Below, piece by piece: positions 1-5,653 of a stretch of 5,653 nucleotides of DNA; the stretch's first letter is position 1, and each line of letters starts with the position of its first letter. The position numbers and the translations under genes are program-made. This stretch comes from Bacteroidota bacterium. Its GTDB lineage: Bacteria; Bacteroidota; Bacteroidia; Flavobacteriales; Crocinitomicaceae. The notes below the pieces were generated by a model, which saw only the letters and a program-made list of their open reading frames with translations, had not been told where the DNA came from and did not search any database. The stretch covers positions 1 to 5,653 of the forward strand of contig SYKJ01000007.1 of NCBI GenBank assembly GCA_005798205.1, read 5' to 3'.

Positions 1-1716
1 TACATTTGTTTTACTCATCATACGAGTAAACAATGCGTCTCTTTGTGGATATTGATTCCAAAAATTACTTCCATTTCTTATGTATAATGCATAATAATCG
101 TTGATGTAAGGTTTTTGAGGAATTATGGGATAATTTACAGGCTTCCCCTCGCCATATAAGGTGTTAGCTGGTTCAATTGTAACGCTGTGTTGTGGATTAG
201 ATCTACTTCCCCCAGCTCCACCATCGGGCTTTACGGAAGATCTAGTTTCAAATTGTTTAATTCCATCTTTATCAAAATATTCAACAATACAGGGTTTTTT
301 CCAGTCTGTCCACCAATTATCAAATATACCCTCTGAGCCGTATAAATCAACATTATCAATCGTAAGTGAGACAATAGGAATCTCAAAATCTTCTGAAAAT
401 AAAAATGTTTCTGCTGCAACAAGACTTGGTAATAAAGTCGTTAAAACAGGAAAACAAGTGACTTTCAAAACACAATTTTGATTGAGTAAAATAGGACCAT
501 TTAAAATTGGAGAATTAATCGTAGGATTATTTCCATTTGTAGTATATCTTAAAATACCATTTGAAACGGAATTATTAGTCACATTTACGGAAATTTGTCC
601 AGGGAAAACTCCCCCAATAGTTGTAATGTTTGGTTGAATCTCGTGTCCAACAAATGCAAAAGTACCATTATTGGAATTAGATGGACTTGGGTTTGTAAAG
701 ATGACATTTGAGGCACTTCCGTTTGGGTATTTCCCACAGGACATATTTGGCTCTAAATCGATAACTCCCAAGGAATCAATTAATACGCCACTTGGGTTTG
801 ATAAGTAGAGTGTTTCTCCCGCTGTGCTTATTGAAAAATTCGTTTCTAAAGCTGAATTTAATATCGATAAAAAATAAGGGTGAACAGTATTATTGTAAAA
901 TGTCGTGACTTGATTAAATCCAAAAGATAAGTAGGGCTTGCATGTTATATCAGAGGAATTAGTATTTGTATTGTGAATTTCGATTGCTAAAACATTGGTT
1001 CCAATAATTAGAGCTGATTGCAAGACGTTTATATCAATCTCAAAAGAGGAAATAGTTCCACCTTGATACAATGTTGCTTCGTGGTCAGTTGAAAACTCAT
1101 TCCATAAAGGTGGATTTCCAGTTAAGCCTGCTCGTGCTATTTCAACGCCATTAATATATGCCACAAAACCATCATCATAATCGATATCTAATATGGCATC
1201 AACAATTGCATTTGGCTCCGTACAGTTAAATGTTGTCCTAGAATATATTGAAGTAATTGGGGCAGTTAATAATGTAGCATCATCGCCGTCTCCAAATCCA
1301 ATGCTTGCAGTGCCGTTGGACCATGAGTTTGCATTAAAAGTGACTGAATTCCAATTAGGAATTGATCCTGTTGGAACAATGTACTTCCAATTATTTTCAG
1401 CAAATACTGCTGTTTCATAATGATTTATAGCACCAGTCGACTGAACATCTGTTGCAAAAACAGTTAAAAAATTTTGGGATTCGATGGTTACAGGTGGAAA
1501 AACCCATTTCATTAAATCTGAAGGGTTGTCACTTAACCCAAATCCACCCAAATTTTGAGCATTTGTACCTAAATTGTAAATTTCAATCCAGTCTGGACTA
1601 TCTCCATTTGGAAGAAGAATGGTATTTCCATTTGAATTACTAGCTTCATTAATTTTAATTTGTGAAAAAAAAACAAGAGGCAAGAATAAGAATAATAGTA
1701 GAATTTTTCGAATCAT
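1..1716 (-). CDS. Secreted CotH-kinase/lamin-tail multidomain protein, C-terminus cut by window edge
   Basis: The minus-strand frame is open for 572 codons from the ATG at 1716-1714 to base 1, with no stop, so the 3' end is missing. The start is supported by a signal peptide (MIRKILLLFLFLPLVFFS, probably cleaved before Gln19). Domains in order: lamin-tail domain, about 20-100 (DWIEIYN followed by LGGFGLSD, 42-63); a galactose-binding-like domain, about 105-268, with the DYDDGFVAYINGVEIAR signature near 178 and NVLAIEIHN near 240; a chitobiase/FN3-like domain, about 365-440 (LRYTTNGNNPT); and the beginning of a CotH domain from about 443 (IPIVSLTIDN, YGSEGIFDN, a GGAGGSRS glycine/Arg loop near 498, then YALYIRNGSNFW and RDALFTRMM). 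CotH proteins are atypical Fam20C-like kinases first known from spore coats. In Bacteroidota the function of such exported forms is mostly unknown. The catalytic Asp region is outside the window, so kinase activity cannot be judged. A C-terminal T9SS sorting domain is plausible but unseen. Confidence 0.9.
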   Translation of the reverse strand, partial: MIRKILLLFLFLPLVFFSQIKINEASNSNGNTILLPNGDSPDWIEIYNLGTNAQNLGGFGLSDNPSDLMKWVFPPVTIESQNFLTVFATDVQSTGAINHYETAVFAENNWKYIVPTGSIPNWNSVTFNANSWSNGTASIGFGDGDDATLLTAPITSIYSRTTFNCTEPNAIVDAILDIDYDDGFVAYINGVEIARAGLTGNPPLWNEFSTDHEATLYQGGTISSFEIDINVLQSALIIGTNVLAIEIHNTNTNSSDITCKPYLSFGFNQVTTFYNNTVHPYFLSILNSALETNFSISTAGETLYLSNPSGVLIDSLGVIDLEPNMSCGKYPNGSASNVIFTNPSPSNSNNGTFAFVGHEIQPNITTIGGVFPGQISVNVTNNSVSNGILRYTTNGNNPTINSPILNGPILLNQNCVLKVTCFPVLTTLLPSLVAAETFLFSEDFEIPIVSLTIDNVDLYGSEGIFDNWWTDWKKPCIVEYFDKDGIKQFETRSSVKPDGGAGGSRSNPQHSVTIEPANTLYGEGKPVNYPIIPQKPYINDYYALYIRNGSNFWNQYPQRDALFTRMMSKTNV

Positions 1717-1721
1717 ATACA

Positions 1722-1729
1722 CAAATGTA
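1722..1729 (-). promoter_or_regulatory. Bacteroidota -7 box (TACATTTG) for the CotH-domain gene
   Basis: The minus strand reads TACATTTG, an exact match to the TAnnTTTG -7 consensus of the Bacteroidota housekeeping sigma factor. Only five bases separate the box from the ATG at 1716. Initiation at the usual distance would give a leader of about 1-3 bases, so the transcript would be nearly leaderless. No TTG is found at the expected -33 position (around 1750), so the call rests on the -7 box alone. Confidence 0.45.
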
Positions 1730-1766
1730 GGGAATTAAACTTAAACCTCTTTTGTATGCGGGTTAT

Positions 1767-1799
1767 TTGCGATTATTATGCTTCAATTAACTATTTTTG
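1767..1799 (+). promoter_or_regulatory. Promoter of the proS-trmN6 operon (-33 TTG, -7 TATTTTTG)
   Basis: TATTTTTG at 1792-1799 matches the TAnnTTTG -7 consensus exactly. A TTG at 1767-1769 (within TTTG, 1766-1769) lies 22 bases upstream, which is the right distance for the -33 element. Initiation would fall near 1803, giving a 5' leader of roughly 14 bases before the proS ATG at 1817. No purine-rich Shine-Dalgarno sequence is present, which is normal for this phylum. This is the best supported promoter in the window because both elements are present. Confidence 0.6.
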
Positions 1800-1816
1800 T
1801 ACCTGTATAGATATTT

Positions 1817-3289
1817 ATGGCAGAAAAATTTACAACGCGCTCTGAGGATTATTCAAAATGGTATAATGAATTGGTTAATCGTGCAGATTTAGCCGAACAC
1901 TCAGATGTTCGTGGCTGCATGGTTATTAAGCCATATGGTTATGCTATTTGGGAAAAAATGCGTGATATTTTAGACTCAAAATTTAAGGAGACTGGACATA
2001 AGAATGCTTATTTCCCTCTTTTTATTCCAAAATCTTATTTGAGCAAAGAAGCCAGTCATGTTGATGGTTTTGCCAAGGAATGTGCCGTTGTAACTCACTA
2101 TCGATTAAAGAGTGCAGAGGATGGAAGTGGATTAATTGTTGATCCAAATGCGAAACTAGAGGAAGAACTAATTGTGCGACCAACTTCCGAAACAATTATA
2201 TGGAATTCCTATAAAAAATGGATACAATCCTACCGAGACTTACCTATATTGATTAATCAATGGGCAAATGTTGTTCGTTGGGAAATGCGGACTCGTTTAT
2301 TTTTGCGAACTACAGAGTTTTTATGGCAAGAAGGACATACTGCTCATGCTACGAGTAAAGAGGCAATTTCCGAAGCAGAACAAATGTTAGATGTTTACGA
2401 AGATTTCGCTCAAAATTATATGGCCATGCCAGTAATTAAAGGTCGTAAAACTGCAAGTGAGCGCTTTGCTGGAGCTGAAGATACTTTGTGTATTGAAGCA
2501 ATGATGCAAGATGGTAAAGCTTTACAAGCGGGGACATCTCATTTTTTAGGACAAAATTTTGCGAAAGCTTTTGAAGTTAAATTTGCCGATAAAGAAGGTA
2601 AGTTAGAGTATGTTTGGGCAACTTCTTGGGGTGTTTCTACGCGCTTAATGGGTGCTTTGATTATGACGCATTCCGATGATGAAGGTTTGGTTTTACCTCC
2701 AGCTTTAGCGCCAATTCAAGTAGTTGCAGTTCCAATTTATAGATCAGAGGAAGAACTGAGTGCGATTTCAGAAAAAATGAAGGAATTAGCTCTTCATTTA
2801 AAGTCAAAAAATATCTCATTTAAATACGATGATGATGATCAACGTCGACCAGGTTGGAAATTTGCCGAATATGAATCGAAAGGCGTGCCTATTCGTCTTG
2901 CGATGGGTCCTAGAGATTTAGAAAATGGGAAAATTGAGGTAGCAAGAAGAGATACTAAGACAAAAGAAATCGTTGATTTTAATGGTATTGATGTGTATAT
3001 TGAAAAACTACTTTTGGATATCCAACTAAATTTATTTAATCGTGCCAATGAATTTAGAAATCAAAACACCAAAAAGATTGATTCATATGCAGATTTTAAA
3101 GTTGAGATCGAGAAAGGTGGTTTCTTTTTAGCTCACTGGGATGGCACAGCTGAAACAGAAGAAAAAATTAAAGAGGAAACTCAAGCTACAATTCGTTGTA
3201 TTGCATTAGATCAAGAAAAAGAGGAGGGCTTTTGTATGTTTTCTGGGAGACCATCACTTGGTCGTGTCATTTTTGCAAAAGCATATTAA
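1817..3289 (+). CDS. proS: Proline--tRNA ligase (archaeal/eukaryotic-like ProRS)
   Basis: This cytoplasmic class II aminoacyl-tRNA synthetase (490 aa) charges tRNA-Pro with proline using ATP. Visible landmarks: a motif 1 region around [11 protein letters not shown] (38-48); RPTSE (121-125); motif 2 from [20 protein letters not shown] (154-173); TSHFLGQNF (240-248), part of the amino-acid pocket; motif 3 [19 protein letters not shown] (272-290); an anticodon-binding domain about 298-400 with [11 protein letters not shown] (343-353); and the family-specific C-terminal domain ending in a terminal Tyr (FAKAY). There is no YbaK-like editing insertion between motifs 2 and 3, and length plus C-terminal extension identify the short archaeal/eukaryotic-like type common in Bacteroidota. 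The C-terminal domain shows only isolated Cys461 and Cys473 where zinc-binding relatives have paired cysteines, so the zinc site is probably lost. The ATG at 1817 gives the expected N-terminus. It is the first gene of an operon with the methyltransferase that follows without a gap. Confidence 0.97.
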   Translation: MAEKFTTRSEDYSKWYNELVNRADLAEHSDVRGCMVIKPYGYAIWEKMRDILDSKFKETGHKNAYFPLFIPKSYLSKEASHVDGFAKECAVVTHYRLKSAEDGSGLIVDPNAKLEEELIVRPTSETIIWNSYKKWIQSYRDLPILINQWANVVRWEMRTRLFLRTTEFLWQEGHTAHATSKEAISEAEQMLDVYEDFAQNYMAMPVIKGRKTASERFAGAEDTLCIEAMMQDGKALQAGTSHFLGQNFAKAFEVKFADKEGKLEYVWATSWGVSTRLMGALIMTHSDDEGLVLPPALAPIQVVAVPIYRSEEELSAISEKMKELALHLKSKNISFKYDDDDQRRPGWKFAEYESKGVPIRLAMGPRDLENGKIEVARRDTKTKEIVDFNGIDVYIEKLLLDIQLNLFNRANEFRNQNTKKIDSYADFKVEIEKGGFFLAHWDGTAETEEKIKEETQATIRCIALDQEKEEGFCMFSGRPSLGRVIFAKAY

Positions 3290-4006
3290 TTGTCTATTTT
3301 TAGGTTCAAAGAATTTGATGTTATTCAGAAAGTGTGCCCACTAAAAGTTGGTACAGATAGTATGCTTTTAGGATCTTTCATCGCTACAGAATCAAAAACA
3401 AATGCATTAGATTTAGGTGCAGGAACTGGAGTTTTATCTCTTATGATTGCTCAGAAAAATCCGAAAATTGTTATTGATGCAGTAGAAATTGATGCTGCTG
3501 TTGCTAAAGAATGTCTTTTAAATTTTCAGAACTCTAAGTGGTCATCTAATTTGGATTGTATTACAGCTGATTATTTTGAACATCAATTTTCAAAGAAGTA
3601 TGATTTAATATGTTCAAATCCTCCGTATCATTTTGAAGATACTTTAAGCATAAATGAAGGATTAAATCGTTCTAAACATTCGATCATATCAGATTATTCT
3701 AAGTTCTTCCAATTGTTGTCCCAACTTTTAGCGGAAAATGGAGATTTTTGGATGATTATTCCATTTTCAACAGCTCAGAAGGTAATTAATTTAGCTCTTG
3801 AGCAAGGACTTTTTCAAAAGGAATTTATTTGCATATACTCAAAGCCTTCAAAGAAAAATATTCGTGTAATTCTTAATTTTTCTTTGAATAAAAATGTAGA
3901 AATGAACAAAAGAGAGTTTTGTATCCGAAATGAAAATAACACTTATTCTAAAGAATATATTTTGTTGACAAAAGAGTTTCACGCTATCGATTTAGATCCA
4001 GAATAG
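3290..4006 (+). CDS. trmN6: tRNA1(Val) (adenine-37-N6)-methyltransferase-like protein, TTG start
   Basis: This is a 238-aa class I SAM-dependent methyltransferase, close in length to E. coli YfiC/TrmN6, which methylates N6 of A37 in tRNA-Val. It has the family N-terminus FRFKEFDVIQ (4-13) and KVGTDSMLLG (19-28), SAM motif I DLGAGTGVLS (41-50), the acidic end of strand 2 (VEID, 65-68) that would bind the SAM ribose, and the N6-adenine catalytic motif NPPY (110-113). The start must be the TTG at 3290: the in-frame codon just before it is the proS stop TAA, and the next ATG (3362) would remove the N-terminal motifs. The stop-start junction with zero spacing suggests translational coupling to proS. 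Family assignment is firm. The exact tRNA target is inferred from family membership. Confidence 0.88.
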   Translation: MSIFRFKEFDVIQKVCPLKVGTDSMLLGSFIATESKTNALDLGAGTGVLSLMIAQKNPKIVIDAVEIDAAVAKECLLNFQNSKWSSNLDCITADYFEHQFSKKYDLICSNPPYHFEDTLSINEGLNRSKHSIISDYSKFFQLLSQLLAENGDFWMIIPFSTAQKVINLALEQGLFQKEFICIYSKPSKKNIRVILNFSLNKNVEMNKREFCIRNENNTYSKEYILLTKEFHAIDLDPE

Positions 4007-4007
4007 C

Positions 4008-5057
4008 TTACTTTTCAATTTTTGACTTTTTTTTCCAATCTCCTAAATTTGTGCTGAGACCAATAGAATGATTTTGACCAGCTTTGGAATAATACATAAA
4101 ACCATAATCAAGTTTGATTTTTTTTAAGTTTACTGCAATTCCAGACGAAAAACCAGCTAATCCTGGTCTATCAATCAACTTTAATTGCTGTCTTCTGTGA
4201 TAATCAAATCCAAGTCTAAAGTGAAGATTTTTTGAAGCCAATAATTCAATTTGAAAAGTTAAGTGATGAGCTAGTTTACTTATAAATGAAGCGGTTTTTA
4301 CAGGAATTGTATCGCCAGTCAATGCGTCGTAGCTTGGCTTTAAATTCGGATCTTGATACACAATGTTCCATTTGTTTAAATGATGACCTAAAACAGAAAA
4401 TCTAAAAGGTGCATGTTTTAATTTTCCAGAAACGCCGGCTTGAACATCAATAGGTAAAATACTTTTTGAACTTGTGGTATAATCCTTAAATACAAATCCG
4501 ATATTTTTTACCGAAAACGCTGCTGATACTAAATCATTTGGATGTTTGATAAAAGCACCAAATCCCAAAGTCATAGCATAGGCCGAATAGGTTTCTAAAT
4601 TAGAACCCAAAAAATTAACTGTAGTTCCTATTCCAATTAGTTTATTGATGGTTTTTCCGTAGCCCATTCCAATTGAGTAATCGATAGCTGTAAATGTCCC
4701 TAGTCGATTTCCTGTCTCATCGTATTCCTCAAAGTTTCCGTAATTAATGTATTTTATAGTAGGGGAGAAGACACCGTGCTTTGTATTAAAAGCGTAATTA
4801 AGCATGCCGATTGAAATTCCGTTTGGTAATATACTTTGGTTGATTTGAATCATTCCAACTGACTTTAAATTGAGGAGTGCCGGATTTTCTGCAGACATAC
4901 TCAAATCATTATCCTGAACAGCGACTAAATTTCCTCCCAAGCCAGTACTACTCGCTGAATAGTTTGTATTAACAAAAGCAAAAGCATTTGATCCCACATA
5001 ACCTTGAGTTAAGGCAACAAAAGGAGTTAAAAGAAATAAAAATACGCAGATTTTCAT
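4008..5057 (-). CDS. porQ: Type IX secretion system outer-membrane protein PorQ
   Basis: The 349-aa product starts with a signal peptide (MKICVFLFLLTPFVALT, cleavage likely before Gln18). It then has the PorQ N-terminal signature: aromatic/Asn-rich lead-in, GLGGNLVAVQDNDLSMSAENPALLN (39-63). The rest consists of alternating amphipathic strands with frequent Tyr/Phe, such as FSPTIKYINYG and LHFRLGFDYHRRQQL, consistent with a PorV/FadL-like beta-barrel. It ends at a last strand (NHSIGLSTNLGDW) followed by a short Lys-rich tail. In Porphyromonas gingivalis PorQ belongs to the outer-membrane attachment complex with PorU, PorV and PorZ, which cleaves the sorting signal and anchors T9SS cargo. The length is normal for the family. 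The gene is convergent with trmN6, with one base between stop codons, and appears to have its own promoter. The alternative is a generic PorV/PorQ-family protein; the signature favours PorQ. Confidence 0.85.
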   Translation of the reverse strand: MKICVFLFLLTPFVALTQGYVGSNAFAFVNTNYSASSTGLGGNLVAVQDNDLSMSAENPALLNLKSVGMIQINQSILPNGISIGMLNYAFNTKHGVFSPTIKYINYGNFEEYDETGNRLGTFTAIDYSIGMGYGKTINKLIGIGTTVNFLGSNLETYSAYAMTLGFGAFIKHPNDLVSAAFSVKNIGFVFKDYTTSSKSILPIDVQAGVSGKLKHAPFRFSVLGHHLNKWNIVYQDPNLKPSYDALTGDTIPVKTASFISKLAHHLTFQIELLASKNLHFRLGFDYHRRQQLKLIDRPGLAGFSSGIAVNLKKIKLDYGFMYYSKAGQNHSIGLSTNLGDWKKKSKIEK

Positions 5058-5063
5058 AAGTCA

Positions 5064-5071
5064 CAAACGTA
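5064..5071 (-). promoter_or_regulatory. Bacteroidota -7 box (TACGTTTG) for porQ
   Basis: The minus strand reads TACGTTTG, an exact TAnnTTTG match, ending six bases before the porQ ATG at 5057. As with the CotH-domain gene, this predicts a transcript with almost no leader, and the two boxes share the extended form TACnTTTGTG. No TTG is seen at the expected -33 position (around 5093), where the sequence is only A/T. The porQ start itself is secure because the signal peptide begins there. Confidence 0.4.
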
Positions 5072-5164
5072 CACAAAAAATAAAAATTGTAAATAAAATG
5101 ACACATTCAATTTAAAAAATTGTTAGTTTCAACGAAGATTTGCGTTTCTAAATAAAAACTTATT
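5072..5164. other. AT-rich divergent intergenic segment between porQ and the FtsZ-like gene
   Basis: This short spacer is dominated by A/T runs. It should contain the promoter of the plus-strand gene starting at 5165, but no TAnnTTTG box is present on that strand. TTG triplets occur at 5120-5122 and 5140-5142, but the sequence downstream (TAAATAAA at 5149-5156) is a poor -7 match. Either a non-consensus promoter or another sigma factor is used. No hairpin or repeat was noticed. Confidence 0.4.
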
Positions 5165-5653
5165 ATGCAAAAATCTACTATTGACTCTGTTTTTCTACTT
5201 GGTAATCATGCATTATCATTAAATCAAAATGTCAAAAATCGAGAGAAATTACCCTTTGATTTCAATTATCTAACTTTCAAAGATGGCGACCCGTTTAAAA
5301 AAGAATTTGAGAATTTCATTCAGTTTAATGATTCTAATTATTCTTTTAATTCATCTTATGATCTAAATAATTTAATGAATTTTTTTATCTTACTTGAAAG
5401 AGAGGAATTATTTTTCAAAAAAGCTAATCTCATAATTGGAAATCCTTCAGAGTTGCTTTTTCAAGCTTTTATTGCCGCTTTAATTCAAAATAATAATGAT
5501 TCATTGAATTTCTCCATCGTTATTATGCTTTATCCAATAGGTATGATTGGAAACGATACTAGGAAAGAATTATCAAATTTGATGTATCTTTTGAAAACCA
5601 AGAACATTCAAACACTATTAATAAGAAATACAGAGAAAAAACTGGATGATGCA
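5165..5653 (+). CDS. Divergent FtsZ/tubulin-fold protein lacking GTP-binding loops (3' partial)
   Basis: The frame is open for 163 codons from the ATG at 5165 to the window edge with no stop. The function is not established. Seen: a hydrophobic strand VFLLG (9-13), a second strand FNYLTF (33-38), an Asn/Phe-rich stretch (50-75), LEREELFFKKANLIIG (77-92), a strand FSIVIMLYP (116-124), Arg133 and a strand TLLIRN (150-155). These line up with FtsZ landmarks in order: strand 1, strand 2, the acidic helix and VFI strand before the tubulin signature, the VVTKPF strand, the Arg after FEG, and the LI-IPND strand. The spacings G92-P124, P124-R133 and R133-N155 are 32, 9 and 22, against 31, 8 and 23 in E. 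coli FtsZ by my count. The GGGTGTG signature is replaced by GNPSELL and the first glycine loop by GNHALSL, so GTP binding is unlikely. Asn, Phe and Lys are abundant. No clear promoter box was found upstream. Homology is inferred from pattern only. Confidence 0.6.
   Translation, partial: MQKSTIDSVFLLGNHALSLNQNVKNREKLPFDFNYLTFKDGDPFKKEFENFIQFNDSNYSFNSSYDLNNLMNFFILLEREELFFKKANLIIGNPSELLFQAFIAALIQNNNDSLNFSIVIMLYPIGMIGNDTRKELSNLMYLLKTKNIQTLLIRNTEKKLDDA

Noticed and set aside
231..422. Minus-strand open frame of 63 codons
   Set aside because: It is in a different frame from the CotH-domain coding sequence that covers the same bases and has no recognisable features.
161..481. Plus-strand open frame of 106 codons
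   Set aside because: It lies antisense to the continuous 572-codon CotH-domain gene, which has a signal peptide and recognisable domains. The translated sequence shows no family features.
1193..1643. Two short plus-strand open frames (1193-1420 and 1452-1643)
   Set aside because: Both are antisense to the lamin-tail and galactose-binding-like part of the minus-strand gene. They are shadows of its codon pattern.
1665..1674. Run of A (T on the coding strand) near the start of the CotH-domain gene as a slippage or frameshift site
   Set aside because: The frame continues correctly through the run, which encodes the end of the signal peptide (Val-Phe-Phe-Ser), so there is no sign of a frameshift.
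2827..2840. GATGATGATGATC short tandem repeat inside proS
   Set aside because: It encodes an acidic stretch ([10 protein letters not shown]) that matches the usual acidic segment before [10 protein letters not shown] in this enzyme family, so it is ordinary coding sequence.
2839..3048. Minus-strand open frame of 69 codons
   Set aside because: It is antisense to the conserved anticodon-binding domain of proS.
4021..4034. T-rich stretch after the trmN6 stop as an intrinsic terminator
   Set aside because: No stable GC-containing inverted repeat precedes it. The bases encode the Lys-rich C-terminal tail of PorQ on the other strand.

Overview
The window comes from a Bacteroidota genome, most likely Flavobacteriales. 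The DNA is AT-rich, the upstream regions carry TAnnTTTG-type -7 boxes instead of Shine-Dalgarno sites, the prolyl-tRNA synthetase is the archaeal/eukaryotic-like class, and there is a PorQ gene, which belongs to the type IX secretion system (T9SS) found only in this phylum. The family-level placement is a guess.

Layout. Positions 1-1716 (minus strand) hold the N-terminal 572 residues of a large secreted multidomain protein: signal peptide, lamin-tail domain, galactose-binding-like domain, chitobiase-like domain and the start of a CotH-kinase domain. Its C-terminus lies outside the window. A 100-bp divergent intergenic region (1717-1816) holds a promoter box on each strand. Then come proS (1817-3289, plus) and a trmN6-like tRNA methyltransferase (3290-4006, plus). 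The second starts with TTG directly after the proS stop codon and in the same frame, so the pair forms a two-gene tRNA-function operon. porQ (4008-5057, minus) converges on it with a single base between the stop codons. After a second divergent gap (5058-5164), a plus-strand gene (5165-5653) runs off the right edge. Coding sequence covers all but about 210 bases. No RNA genes, mobile elements, CRISPR arrays or long repeats were seen.

How the genes relate. proS and trmN6 both act on tRNA (charging tRNA-Pro; N6-methylation of an anticodon-loop adenosine). PorQ is an outer-membrane barrel of the T9SS surface-attachment machinery. The CotH-domain protein is a plausible secreted client of that system, but its C-terminal sorting signal, if any, is not visible.

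The most interesting item is the last gene. Its 163 visible residues show no obvious catalytic signature, yet they line up in order and spacing with the N-terminal GTPase half of FtsZ: the first strand and loop, the strand before the tubulin signature, the Pro after the next strand, and the Arg and Asn landmarks. Both glycine-rich nucleotide-binding loops are lost. It looks like a degenerate, non-GTP-binding FtsZ/tubulin relative, which is an inference from motif spacing made by eye.
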